This document shows, in pieces, positions 44,591-53,181 of a stretch of DNA of 64,000 nucleotides. A model generated the notes under the pieces. The model was not told the origin of the DNA. It worked only from the letters and a program-made list of their open reading frames with translations, and did no database searches. The stretch lies in assembly GCF_049195245.1 (NCBI RefSeq), contig NZ_JBMIRR010000027.1:682001-746000 (forward strand), in the 5' to 3' direction. The stretch comes from Arenimonas sp049195245. Its GTDB lineage: Bacteria; Pseudomonadota; Gammaproteobacteria; Xanthomonadales; Xanthomonadaceae. How positions within the stretch are numbered: the stretch's first letter is position 1; the number at the start of each line of letters is the position of its first letter. A program made the position numbers and the translations under genes.

Positions 44591-45283
44591 GTGAACACCC
44601 GCGCCGTCCTTTTGGCTGGAGCCAGTGGCCTGGTGGGCGGGCTGGTGCGCCAGCAGCTGCTGGCGCAGCCGCAGGGCCCGCGCGTGATCGCGCCGCTGCG
44701 CCGGTCGCTGGCGGCGCCGACACCCCGGTGGATCGAGCTGGTGGACACGCTGGAAGCGCCCGCGGGTGACGACCCGCTGCGCGCGCCGCTGGCGGCCGCC
44801 GCGCCGGTACTGGATGCCTACGTCTGCTGCTTGGGCACCACCCTCCGCACGGCCGGCTCGCGCGAGCGCTTCCTGGCGGTGGACCGCGACCTGGTGCTTC
44901 GCCTGGCGGAACTGGCGCGCGGGCAGGGCGCCCGCCACGCCATCCTCGTGTCGTCGGTTGGCGCCAGCCCGCAGTCGGGGAACTTCTACCTGCGCGTCAA
45001 GGGCGAAACCGAACGTGCGCTGGGCGAACTGGGCTTTGATCGGGTGGATATGCTGCGGCCCGGCCTGCTGCTGGGTGACCGCGCGGAATCGCGTCCCGCC
45101 GAGTCGGTGATGCAGGCCGTGGCCCCCGTCACCAACCTGCTGATGCCCGGTGCGCTGAGCCGCTACCGCGCGATTCGTGCGGAAACCGTCGCCGCGGCCG
45201 CCGTGGCGCTGCTGGCGGAAAGGACGCCGGGCCGTTTCGTGCACGAACACGCGGCGCTGCAGTCCCTCGCCGGCAATCGCTGA
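44591..45283 (+). CDS. NAD(P)-binding SDR-like protein (HTATIP2-like)
   Basis: A 230-residue Rossmann protein starting with GTG. The nucleotide-binding motif AGASGLVGG lies at residues 9-17, SSVGASPQSGNFYLRVKGETE supplies the Tyr-x3-Lys-like catalytic segment (YLRVK), and the fold resembles HTATIP2/TIP30-like atypical SDRs. The physiological substrate is unknown. It follows the GST gene by four bases. Confidence 0.87.
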   Translation: MNTRAVLLAGASGLVGGLVRQQLLAQPQGPRVIAPLRRSLAAPTPRWIELVDTLEAPAGDDPLRAPLAAAAPVLDAYVCCLGTTLRTAGSRERFLAVDRDLVLRLAELARGQGARHAILVSSVGASPQSGNFYLRVKGETERALGELGFDRVDMLRPGLLLGDRAESRPAESVMQAVAPVTNLLMPGALSRYRAIRAETVAAAAVALLAERTPGRFVHEHAALQSLAGNR

Positions 45284-45304
45284 GGCCGCCGGCCGGCACA
45301 ACGC

Positions 45305-45964
45305 TCAGCGCAGCAGAGGCTCCAGCTGGGGCCACACGTGGTCGCGCAGCTTGGGCTGCGCCGACGCCACCGGATGCAGGTTGTCGGGCTGGAAATTGTC
45401 CAGGCTGCCGGCAATCGGTTCGAGCAGGAAGGGCACCAGGCTCGCGCCATGCGCCTTGGCAAGCTCGCGGTAGTTGGCTTCGAAGCCGCGCGTATAGTCC
45501 GGCCCAAAGTTCGGCGGCAGGCGCATGCCCAGCAGCAGCACGCGCGCGCCGGAGGCCTTGGCCGCGACGATCATGCGCTCCAGGTTGGCGCGGGTCTGCT
45601 CCAGCGGCAGGCCGCGCAGGCCGTCGTTGGCGCCCAGCTCGATCACCACCACCGCCGGCTTGTGGCGGGCCAGGTCGGCAGGCAGCCGCGAGACGCCGCC
45701 GGCGGTGGTCTCGCCGCTGACGCTGGCATTGACCACCTTCCAGCCGGGACGCTGCTGCTTGATGCGTTGAGCCGTCAGGGACACCCAGCCCTGTTCCGGG
45801 GCGAGGCCATAGGCGGCCGAGAGCGAGTCGCCCATGACCAGGACGGCCTTGGCCCGCGGGGTCGGGGCGGCGTGCGCCAGCATCGCCGGCAGCGCAAGTG
45901 CCAACAGCAGGGCCATGACGCCCCGTTGAACCTGCCGCGTCCATGCTCCATATCCTTGTTTCAT
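45305..45964 (-). CDS. tesA: Arylesterase / acyl-CoA thioesterase I-like SGNH hydrolase
   Basis: A 219-residue SGNH hydrolase with a signal peptide (ending near AMLAHA). The four blocks are visible: GDSLSAAYG (nucleophile Ser), the Gly in VSGETTAGG, GANDGLRG (Asn) and DNLHPVA (Asp/His). TesA in E. coli is a periplasmic thioesterase/protease/lysophospholipase. GGAAGAG precedes the ATG. The neighbouring ybbA/ybbP genes, divergent by 28 bp, reproduce the conserved tesA-ybbA-ybbP arrangement. Confidence 0.93.
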   Translation of the reverse strand: MKQGYGAWTRQVQRGVMALLLALALPAMLAHAAPTPRAKAVLVMGDSLSAAYGLAPEQGWVSLTAQRIKQQRPGWKVVNASVSGETTAGGVSRLPADLARHKPAVVVIELGANDGLRGLPLEQTRANLERMIVAAKASGARVLLLGMRLPPNFGPDYTRGFEANYRELAKAHGASLVPFLLEPIAGSLDNFQPDNLHPVASAQPKLRDHVWPQLEPLLR

Positions 45965-45992
45965 CTCTTCCACTCCGTTCCAGAGGATTCTC

Positions 45993-46694
45993 ATGGCCGA
46001 CAGCCACGATCTGCCCGTTGCCAGCCGCGAGGCCCTGAAGGCCCAGGCCCTCGGCAAGCGGGTGCCGCTGCCTGCCGGCGAGCTCACCATTCTTGATGGG
46101 GTCGGTTTTACCATCACCCAAGGTGAAGCCGTTGCCATCGTCGGTGCCTCCGGTTCAGGCAAGAGCACGCTGCTGTCGCTGCTGGCGGGGCTGGACGTGC
46201 CCAGCAGCGGCAGCGTCACGCTGGACGGCGAGCCGCTGTCGGCCCTGGACGAGGACGGCCGGGCGCGGGTGCGCGGCGCCAAGGTGGGCTTCGTGTTCCA
46301 GAGTTTCCAGCTGCTGCCGTCGCTGACCGCGCTGGAGAACGTGATGCTGCCGCTGGAGCTGCGCGGCGACGACGATGCCGAGGGTCCGGCCCGGGCCATC
46401 CTGTCGCAGGTCGGCCTGGGCGAGCGGCTGGGGCACTATCCGCGCCAGCTCTCGGGCGGCGAGCAACAGCGGGTGGCGCTGGCGCGGGCCTTCGTTACGC
46501 GGCCGGCGGTGCTGTTCGCCGACGAGCCCACCGGCAACCTCGACACCGCCACCGGCCAGGCGATCGTGGACCTGCTGTTCCAGCTCAATCGCGAGGCCGG
46601 CACCACCCTGGTGCTGGTGACGCATGACGAAAGGCTGGCGGCGCGTTGCGGCCGCGTGCTGCGCCTGGATTCGGGCCGACTGGTGTCGGCATGA
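45993..46694 (+). CDS. ybbA: ABC transporter ATPase YbbA
   Basis: A 233-residue ABC ATPase with Walker A GASGSGKS, signature LSGGEQQR and Walker B VLFADEPTGNLD, followed by the switch VTHD. It is of the LolD/MacB-like MAC subfamily that works with FtsX-type permeases. It overlaps the permease start by four bases (ATGA), so the pair makes one transporter. AGAGGA lies about eight bases before the ATG. Confidence 0.94.
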   Translation: MADSHDLPVASREALKAQALGKRVPLPAGELTILDGVGFTITQGEAVAIVGASGSGKSTLLSLLAGLDVPSSGSVTLDGEPLSALDEDGRARVRGAKVGFVFQSFQLLPSLTALENVMLPLELRGDDDAEGPARAILSQVGLGERLGHYPRQLSGGEQQRVALARAFVTRPAVLFADEPTGNLDTATGQAIVDLLFQLNREAGTTLVLVTHDERLAARCGRVLRLDSGRLVSA

Positions 46695-49192
46695 AGTCGC
46701 TGGCCCTGGCCTGGCGCCAGCTGCGGCGCGATTTTGCCGCCGGCGACGTGCGCATCCTGCTCGCCGCGCTGGTGCTGGCCGTGATGGCGGTCACCTCCGT
46801 GGGCTTCGTCACCGACCGCGCCGAACGGGCGCTGGCCGTGGAGGCCAATCGCCTTCTGGGCGGCGACGCCGTGCTGCGCGCGGATGGCCCGATCACGGGC
46901 GCGGTCCGCGAGGCGGCCGCGGCGCCGGGCCTGCAGCAGACCGAGACGCTGGGCTTCCCCAGCATGATCCGCGCAGGCAGTGCCCTGCGACTGGGTGAGC
47001 TCAAGGCGCTGGGCGAAGGCTTCCCGCTGCGCGGCGAATTCCGCCTGCTCGATCCGGCCACCGGCGGTGACGTGGCGGCGCAGGGCGTTCCCGCGCCGGG
47101 CACGTTGTGGCTCAGCCGCGCGGGCGCGGATGCGCTGGGTGCGCGCATCGGCGACCGCATCGGCATCGGCACCAGCGAGCTGCAGCTGGCCGCGCTGGTG
47201 GTGCAGGAGCCCGATGCCGCGCTCGATTACTTCAACACCGCGCCGCGCGTATTCCTCAACCTGGCCGATGTTCCGGCCACTGGCCTGGTGCAGGAAGGCA
47301 GCCGCATCACCTACCGGCTGGTCGTGGCCGGTGACGCGTCTGCGGTGGAAGCCTTCTCCCGCGTTGCGCGCGACAACCTCGGCCGCGGCCAGCGGCTCGA
47401 GACCGCCGGCGATGCGCGCCCCGAGATACGCAACGCGCTCGACCGCGCGGGCCGCTTCCTGGGCTTGGCCGCGCTGGTGTCTGTGGTGCTGGCGGCGGTC
47501 GCCGTGGCCATGGCCGCGCGCCGCCACAGCGCCCGCCACCTGTCGGGTTCGGCGGTGATGCGCTGCCTGGGCGCCAGCCAGAACACCCTGGTCGCGATCC
47601 ATGCCGGCGAGCTGCTGATGCTGGGCCTGATAGGCAGCACGCTGGGCGTTGCGCTGGCCTTCGGCCTGCAGTGGCTGGTAGCGGACTGGCTGACCTCGGC
47701 GCTCAAGCTGTCCATTCCCGCCGCTGGGTGGCTTCCCGCGCTGGAAGGTTATGGCGTCGGCCTCACGGTGCTGCTGGCCTTCGGTGTTCCGCCGGTACTT
47801 GCGCTGCGCCGCGTCCCCGCGCTGCGCGTGCTGCGTCGTGACCTGGATCCGACCGAACCCAGCGCTTGGCTGGTCGCCCTGGCCGGTTTCAGCGGGCTGG
47901 CGCTGCTGCTTTGGTGGAAGGCCGGGTCGGCCACGCTCGGGATGGCCATGCTGCTGGGCATCGTCATCACCCTGGCGGTTCTGGCGGGCCTGGCCTGGCT
48001 GCTGATCGCGCTGCTGCGCCGGGTGCGCTCGCGCCTGCGCGGGCCCTGGCGCTATGGCCTGGCCAACGTGAGCCGCCGTGCAGGCGCCAGCATCGCCCAG
48101 GTGTCGGCGCTGGGCCTGGGCCTGATGGCGCTGCTGCTGCTCACGTTCGTGCGCACCGACCTGCTGGACCGCTGGCGCGACGCGCTGCCCGCGGACGCGC
48201 CGAACCGTTTCATCGTCAACGTGCAGCCCGACCAGGTGGCGCCGGTGCGCGAGTTCCTGGCTGCACAGGGCGTCAGCGATCCGGTGCTGTATCCGATGAT
48301 CCGCGCGCGCCTGCTAGAAGTGAATGGCGCGCCCGTGGATGCGAGCCAGTTTGGCGAGCAGGGCGGTCGCGCGCGCCGCATGGCGGAGCGCGAGTTCAAC
48401 CTGTCGCAATCCACGGGGCCGCGTGCAGACAATGAAATCGTCGCGGGCCGCGACTGGTCGTCCGGGCCGACGGCCGAACCGGAGCTCTCGGTGGAGGAGG
48501 AGTTCGCCACCACGCTGGGCTGGAAACTCGGCGACCGGGTCAGCTTCGACATTGCCGGCGCCACCCATACCGCGCGCATCACCAGCCTGCGCAAGGTGGA
48601 CTGGGAGAGTTTCCGGCCCAACTTCTTCGTGATCGGTTCGCCCGGCTCGCTCGACGCCTATTCGGGCAGCCACATCACGGCGGTCAAGGTGCCGCCGGAC
48701 CGCCCGCGCTTCACCGCCGACCTCGTGGCCGCATTCCCCAACCTGTCGGTGGTGGACATCGATGCCGTGCTGGCCCAGGTGCGCGGCACGGTGGACCAGG
48801 TGTCCACCGTGGTCGAAGCGGTGTTCTATTTCTCGCTGGCCGCCGGCGTGCTGGTGCTGCTGGCCGCGGTGAGCGCCAGCCAGGACGAGCGACTGCTGGA
48901 AGGCGGCGTGATGCGCGTGCTGGGCGGCAGCCGGCGACAGCTGCGCTGGGCGCAGGTCTCGGAGTTCTCGGCCATCGGCCTGCTGTCGGGGCTGGTGGCG
49001 GCGATCGCCGCCTCGGTGCTGGCCGGCGTGGTGGCCACCGAAGTGTTCGACCTGCCCTGGACGCCGGATCCGGCGCTGGCGGCGACGGGCGCTGCGGTGG
49101 GCACGCTGGCGGCGCTGGTGGCGGGTCTGTTCGCAACGCGGCGCGTGATCAGCGCGCCGCCCTCGGTCACCCTGCGCGAACTGCAGGGCTGA
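46691..49192 (+). CDS. ybbP: FtsX-like permease YbbP
   Basis: An 833-residue permease with an N-terminal transmembrane helix (about 20-45), two FtsX domains (about 265-395 and 700-825) each with several helices, and large periplasmic loops. It is the membrane partner of YbbA; the family may act in envelope lipid or lipoprotein handling. The ATG at 46691 is preferred over the in-frame upstream start because it overlaps the ybbA stop in the standard way and gives MKSLALAWRQLRRDF. Confidence 0.93.
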   Translation: MKSLALAWRQLRRDFAAGDVRILLAALVLAVMAVTSVGFVTDRAERALAVEANRLLGGDAVLRADGPITGAVREAAAAPGLQQTETLGFPSMIRAGSALRLGELKALGEGFPLRGEFRLLDPATGGDVAAQGVPAPGTLWLSRAGADALGARIGDRIGIGTSELQLAALVVQEPDAALDYFNTAPRVFLNLADVPATGLVQEGSRITYRLVVAGDASAVEAFSRVARDNLGRGQRLETAGDARPEIRNALDRAGRFLGLAALVSVVLAAVAVAMAARRHSARHLSGSAVMRCLGASQNTLVAIHAGELLMLGLIGSTLGVALAFGLQWLVADWLTSALKLSIPAAGWLPALEGYGVGLTVLLAFGVPPVLALRRVPALRVLRRDLDPTEPSAWLVALAGFSGLALLLWWKAGSATLGMAMLLGIVITLAVLAGLAWLLIALLRRVRSRLRGPWRYGLANVSRRAGASIAQVSALGLGLMALLLLTFVRTDLLDRWRDALPADAPNRFIVNVQPDQVAPVREFLAAQGVSDPVLYPMIRARLLEVNGAPVDASQFGEQGGRARRMAEREFNLSQSTGPRADNEIVAGRDWSSGPTAEPELSVEEEFATTLGWKLGDRVSFDIAGATHTARITSLRKVDWESFRPNFFVIGSPGSLDAYSGSHITAVKVPPDRPRFTADLVAAFPNLSVVDIDAVLAQVRGTVDQVSTVVEAVFYFSLAAGVLVLLAAVSASQDERLLEGGVMRVLGGSRRQLRWAQVSEFSAIGLLSGLVAAIAASVLAGVVATEVFDLPWTPDPALAATGAAVGTLAALVAGLFATRRVISAPPSVTLRELQG

Positions 49193-49198
49193 GGACGC

Positions 49199-49687
49199 TC
49201 AATCCCACCAGAGCGCCACCGCAAAAACACCCAGCATCGTGAAGGCCAGGGCCAGCTTGAGCGCCGCGCCCAGCGCCAGGCCTACCCAGGTGCCGAGGCC
49301 AACCTTCGAGGCCGCGCGCCACTCGCGGCCATCGGCCATCTCGCCGGCGGCCGCGCCGAGGAAGGGGCCGGCCAGCAGGCCGGGGATGCCGAAGAAGATG
49401 CCAATCAATCCGCCCAGCCCGGCGCCGAACAGCGCCTTGTTGGACGCACCCACGCGCTTGGCGCCGACCACGCTGGCCAGCACATCCACCGCGATAGAAA
49501 CCAGCACCAGCAGGCCCAGCACCGTGAGCGTGCCGCCGCCGATGCGGGTGAAGTCGCCGGCCCAGGCCGCCAGCAGCATGCCGCCGAACATCAGCGGCAG
49601 GCCCGGGAGGACGGGCAGCACCGTGCCCATCAGGCCAATGAGGATCAGGGCGCCGGCAACGAGGTAGTACGCGGTCTGGGTGTCCAT
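49199..49687 (-). CDS. DUF456-family small membrane protein
   Basis: A 162-residue, glycine-rich integral membrane protein with four or five helices, of the DUF456 family. The motif GLMGTVLPVLPGLPLMFGGML and the second glycine-rich block GIPGLLAGPFLGAAAGE are typical. Function unknown. It converges on ybbP with six bases between stops. Confidence 0.87.
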   Translation of the reverse strand: MDTQTAYYLVAGALILIGLMGTVLPVLPGLPLMFGGMLLAAWAGDFTRIGGGTLTVLGLLVLVSIAVDVLASVVGAKRVGASNKALFGAGLGGLIGIFFGIPGLLAGPFLGAAAGEMADGREWRAASKVGLGTWVGLALGAALKLALAFTMLGVFAVALWWD

Positions 49688-49717
49688 GCCGGCAGCATAC
49701 CAAGACCCTGCCGCCGC

Positions 49718-49746
49718 AAATGAAACGGCCCGCTTGCGCGGGCCGT
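49718..49746 (-). terminator. Intrinsic terminator of the fasciclin gene
   Basis: On the minus strand, stem ACGGCCCGC / GCGGGCCGT with a GCAA loop is followed by TTTCATTT. It lies 27 bases downstream of the fasciclin stop. Confidence 0.75.
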
Positions 49747-49772
49747 CCGGGATGAACCCATGGGCGCGGGAG

Positions 49773-50273
49773 TTACTCCGGCATGATCACCGTGTCGATC
49801 ACGTGGATCACGCCATTGCTGGCCTTGATGTCGGTGGCGGTGACGGTCGCCTCGTCCACCTTCACGGTGCTGCCGTTGACGGTGATGTCGGCGGCGGCGC
49901 CATTTACGGTGGTGGCGGTGTCGAGCTTGACCACGTCGGCGGCGGTGACCTTGCCGGCGACCACGTGATAGGTCAGCAGCGCGACCAGCTTGTCCTTGTT
50001 CTCGGGCTTGAGCAGGTTCTCGACCGTGCCGGCCGGCAGCTTCTCGAAGGCGGCGTCGGTCGGCGCGAACACCGTGAACGGACCTTCGCCCGACAGGGTC
50101 TCGGCCAGGCCAGCGGCCTTCACGGCGGCGACAAGGGTCTCGAAGTCCGGGTTGGCCGCGGCGACGTCGACGATGGTGCCGGCCTTCGCTTCCTTATGAT
50201 GGTCGGCGAGGGCGGGGGTGGCGACGGCGGCGGACATCATGAGGGCGAGCAGGCTCTTGCGAAGAAGGGTCAT
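49773..50273 (-). CDS. Secreted fasciclin-domain protein
   Basis: A 166-residue protein with a signal peptide (MTLLRKSLLALMMSAAVATPALA) and one fasciclin (FAS1) domain, from TIVDVAAANPDFETLV to GVIHVIDTVIMPE. Both FAS1 hallmark regions, TVFAPTDAAFEKLP and the closing ATDIKASNGVIHVID, are present. FAS1 proteins mediate adhesion in the envelope or matrix; this one is likely periplasmic or extracellular. A terminator follows. Confidence 0.93.
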   Translation of the reverse strand: MTLLRKSLLALMMSAAVATPALADHHKEAKAGTIVDVAAANPDFETLVAAVKAAGLAETLSGEGPFTVFAPTDAAFEKLPAGTVENLLKPENKDKLVALLTYHVVAGKVTAADVVKLDTATTVNGAAADITVNGSTVKVDEATVTATDIKASNGVIHVIDTVIMPE

Positions 50274-50454
50274 CGTTGTCTCCTGGGATGGGGGGTGCCC
50301 GGTCAGGCACGGAGCGAGAGTGCGCGAGGCGCTGTCGTTTCCGCGTCGGTTTCGCGTCATGACGGCGCGACCGCCAGGTGCACGTGGCGTGATTCGCCCT
50401 CGGCGTGGCGGCAGCCAATGGGTATGCTCAGCGTCCCCGACGGATCGCGCTCCC

Positions 50455-51300
50455 ATGCCTGCAAAAGAAATCACCGTGCTCTCCACCGATGGCCACCGCA
50501 GCAAGCTCCGCCTGCACGAGGCCAAAGGCTCGGGTGAGGGCCTGCTGTTCCTGCCAGCCCTGGGTGTCGCTGCGCACAAGTACGATGGCTTCGGCCAGGC
50601 GATGGCGGCTGCCGGCGTGACTTGCGCGGTCCACGAGTGGCGTGGCCATGGCAGCAGTTCGCTGCGTGCATCGCGTCGCGTGGACTGGGGCTACCGCGAG
50701 TTGCTGCAGCAGGACCTGCCCGCCGCGGTGCAGGCATTGGCCGGCTCCGGGTCGGCGCCGCGGTGGCGCGTGGGTGGCCACAGCCTGGGTGGCCAGATTG
50801 CCGCCATGGCGGCGGCGCAGGACCCGCACCGATTCCCTGGACTGTTGCTGCTGGCCACCGGGGTGCCGCACTACACCACGTTCCGCGGACGCCAGCGTTG
50901 GGGCGTGGCCCTGTTCGCGTCGATGCTGCCGTTGCTGACCCGCGTGGTCGGCCATTACCCGGGGGAACGCCTGGGATTCGCGGCCCGCGAAGCCGGCCGC
51001 CTGATGCGCGATTGGGCGGCGAGCGCGCGCAGCGGCCGCTATGCCGACTACGGCGGCGCGCCGATGGAGGCCGCACTGTCGCGCTACGACCAGCCGGTGC
51101 TGGCCCTGCGGCTTTCCCGCGACTGGCTGGTGCCGTCCGACTCGCTGGAGGCCCTGCTGGCCAAACTGGGGCGCGGGCCGCACCAGCGTGAGACATTGGA
51201 CGACGCCCGCCTGGGGACGACGGCCGACCACTTCCGGTGGATGCGGACACCGGCCGCCGTCGCGGCCCGCATCGCCGACTGGATGCGCCTCAGCCCTTGA
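50455..51300 (+). CDS. Alpha/beta hydrolase
   Basis: A 281-residue alpha/beta-hydrolase. The nucleophile elbow is GGHSLGG, the acid probably the Asp in RDWLVPSD, and the His in TTADHFRW closes the triad; the oxyanion region LPALGVAAHKYDGF is typical of a subgroup resembling YheT/serine aminopeptidase-like hydrolases. The substrate is unknown. TATGCT (50423-50428) is a possible -10 about 27 bases upstream. The stop overlaps the cytochrome gene on the other strand by 11 bases. Confidence 0.88.
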   Translation: MPAKEITVLSTDGHRSKLRLHEAKGSGEGLLFLPALGVAAHKYDGFGQAMAAAGVTCAVHEWRGHGSSSLRASRRVDWGYRELLQQDLPAAVQALAGSGSAPRWRVGGHSLGGQIAAMAAAQDPHRFPGLLLLATGVPHYTTFRGRQRWGVALFASMLPLLTRVVGHYPGERLGFAAREAGRLMRDWAASARSGRYADYGGAPMEAALSRYDQPVLALRLSRDWLVPSDSLEALLAKLGRGPHQRETLDDARLGTTADHFRWMRTPAAVAARIADWMRLSP

Positions 51301-51688
51301 AGTCGCGGTGGCAGGCCTGGCAACCGTTGGAGACCCGGTCGAGCACCACACGCGCTGCGGCGCAGTCGGCCGGCGGCGTCGACACAGCCGCGTCCAGCGC
51401 AGCCCGGAGATCGCTGGCGTACTGGATGAAGCGCTCGTCGTCCTGGGTCGGCAGGAAGGCCGGCTCCAGGTCGTTGCTGACGTGGCGCAGTGTCTGCAGG
51501 CGCGGGCTGAGATCGGTGGCGGCGCAGCGGTTCTGCTTCAGGGACTGGTCCAGGCCCTTCATCTGCGCGCCCATCACCGCCATCACGCCATTGGGATAGG
51601 CGGTGCCCTGCCGCAGGGAATTCATCAGGATGAGCGTGCACAGGGCGCCCACCACCAGGCCGATGACGCCGACGATCAGGGTACGCAT
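51290..51688 (-). CDS. Membrane-anchored c-type cytochrome (class II-like, C-terminal CxxCH)
   Basis: A 132-residue protein with an N-terminal transmembrane helix (MRTLIVGVIGLVVGALCTLILM) and a helical domain with the haem-binding motif CQACH only 5 residues from the C-terminus, as in cytochromes c' (class II). The ATG at 51688 is favoured by GGAG upstream, over one at 51700. It probably faces the periplasm and is tethered to the inner membrane; redox partners are not apparent. The last 11 bases overlap the hydrolase gene on the other strand. Confidence 0.85.
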   Translation of the reverse strand: MRTLIVGVIGLVVGALCTLILMNSLRQGTAYPNGVMAVMGAQMKGLDQSLKQNRCAATDLSPRLQTLRHVSNDLEPAFLPTQDDERFIQYASDLRAALDAAVSTPPADCAAARVVLDRVSNGCQACHRDFKG

Positions 51689-51701
51689 GGTCCACTCCAT
51701 G

Positions 51702-51734
51702 AAAAAGCCGCCGTGAAGATATCACGGCGGCTTT
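51702..51734 (-). terminator. Intrinsic terminator just before the cytochrome gene
   Basis: A 13-bp stem AAAGCCGCCGTGA / TCACGGCGGCTTT with a 5-base loop; on the minus strand it is followed by T residues. It lies 57 bases after the lipoprotein gene stop and about 14 bases before the cytochrome ATG, so read-through would be minor. Confidence 0.85.
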
Positions 51735-51790
51735 CCACCACTACACGCTGCGGCGGGGTCGGTGCCGGGCACGCCCCGGAAGCGCCGGCC

Positions 51791-52255
51791 TCAGCGCAGC
51801 GGGATCAGGCGGGTGCCATCCACGCGCACGTAGGCGCCTTCGCGGATGTCGTTGCCCAGGCTGTTGCGGTTGACGACGAGCATGCGTCCGTCATCCATGC
51901 GGATGTGGATGTCGAAGGTCTCTTCGTTGACCTTGTTCTCGATGGCGTTGCCCGCGACGGCGCCGGCAACCGCACCCGCCACCGTGGCGGTGTTCTTCTT
52001 GCCCTGGCTGCCATGGCTCGGGATCTCGCGGGCGGCGACGGCGCCGACCAGGCCGCCCAGAACCGCGCCGGTGCGCGAGTTGCTGCGGGCGCCATAGACC
52101 TTCTCGATGCGTTCGATGCGGCCGCAGTCGTAGCAGCGCTGCGGCTCGGAGTAGCCGGAGGAATAACCACCACCGTAGCCGGTGGAGCGCGGTGCGCTGG
52201 CGCACGCGGCGAGGGTGGCGGTGAGGGCGGCGGCGATCAGCAGTTGGCTCTTCAT
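51791..52255 (-). CDS. Glycine-zipper 2TM lipoprotein
   Basis: A 154-residue lipoprotein: lipobox LAAC at about residue 18, a Gly/Ser/Tyr-rich stretch, a CYDCGRIERIEKVYG motif and a glycine-zipper segment (GAVLGGLVGAVAAREI, then AGAVAGAVAGNAIE). The C-terminal half is a small beta-domain (FDIHIRMDDGRMLVVN). It resembles the SlyB / 17-kDa surface-antigen family in the outer membrane. The MKSQLLIAAA start is the family N-terminus. Confidence 0.9.
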   Translation of the reverse strand: MKSQLLIAAALTATLAACASAPRSTGYGGGYSSGYSEPQRCYDCGRIERIEKVYGARSNSRTGAVLGGLVGAVAAREIPSHGSQGKKNTATVAGAVAGAVAGNAIENKVNEETFDIHIRMDDGRMLVVNRNSLGNDIREGAYVRVDGTRLIPLR

Positions 52256-52367
52256 GGCGGAGTCCTTGGTGGGGGTAAGGCTGGGCTGACTCTGGACCGT
52301 AACGGCTGAACCGGCCCCGACCAGCCACGAGGACGGAAGAGGAAGGTTCAGGCGGGTGACGGTGGCG

Positions 52368-52373
52368 TAAAAT
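52368..52373 (+). promoter_or_regulatory. -10 box (TAAAAT) placed for a leaderless transcript
   Basis: TAAAAT, seven bases (GTCCGGC), then the ATG of tcdA. No Shine-Dalgarno lies in between. Confidence 0.55.
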
Positions 52374-52380
52374 GTCCGGC

Positions 52381-53181
52381 ATGACGACCTCCCTGCTGCA
52401 GCGCTTCGCCGGCATTGACCGGCTTTACGGACGCGGCGCCGCCGAGCGGCTTTCCACGCGCCAGGCCTGCGTGGTCGGCCTGGGCGGGGTCGGTTCCTGG
52501 GCGGTCGAATCCCTGGCCCGTAGCGGGGTCGGCAAGCTGGTGCTCATCGACGCCGACGAGGTCTGCGTCAGCAACACCAACCGCCAGCTGCATGCGCTGG
52601 ACGGTCACTACGGCCAGGGCAAGGCCCAGGTGCTGGCCGAGCGCTGCCGCGCGATCAATCCCGACATCCGGGTCACTGTCGTGCCGAGCTTCCTCACCCC
52701 GGGCAACCTGGAGTCGCTGCTCGACGACGGCCACCACGTCGTGCTCGATGCCTGCGACAGTTTCCGCAGCAAGCTGGAGATGATCGCCTGGTGCCGGCGC
52801 CGCAAGCTGCCGGTCATCGTCTGCGGCTCGGCGGGCGGGCGCACCGACCCGACCCTGGTGCGGGTGCGCGACCTCTCCCGCACCGAGCAGGACGCCCTGC
52901 TGGCACTGGTTCGCAAGCACCTGCGATCGGGATTCGGCTTTCCGCGCAATCCCGACCGCTACTTCGGCGTGCCGGCGGTCTATTCGCTGGAGAACGTGAA
53001 GTACCCGCAACCGGACGGTGGGGTCTGCGGCATCCGTCCGAAGCTGGGCGCGGATGCGGCCCTCAAGCTCGACTGCGGCGCCGGACTGGGCGCGGCGACC
53101 CACGTCACCGGCACGTTCGGATTCGCGATGGCCGGCAAGGCCATCGAGCTGCTGCTCAAGCCTGGGCCAGCGGCGGGCTGA
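52381..53181 (+). CDS. tcdA: tRNA threonylcarbamoyladenosine dehydratase TcdA
   Basis: A 266-residue E1/ThiF-like enzyme that dehydrates t6A37 to cyclic ct6A in tRNA. ATP-binding GLGGVGSWAVE, the Arg-containing SNTNRQLHAL and the later ENVKYPQPDGG are conserved. Length and motifs match TcdA (formerly YgdL). Its 3' end overlaps tatD on the opposite strand by 26 bases. Confidence 0.93.
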   Translation: MTTSLLQRFAGIDRLYGRGAAERLSTRQACVVGLGGVGSWAVESLARSGVGKLVLIDADEVCVSNTNRQLHALDGHYGQGKAQVLAERCRAINPDIRVTVVPSFLTPGNLESLLDDGHHVVLDACDSFRSKLEMIAWCRRRKLPVIVCGSAGGRTDPTLVRVRDLSRTEQDALLALVRKHLRSGFGFPRNPDRYFGVPAVYSLENVKYPQPDGGVCGIRPKLGADAALKLDCGAGLGAATHVTGTFGFAMAGKAIELLLKPGPAAG

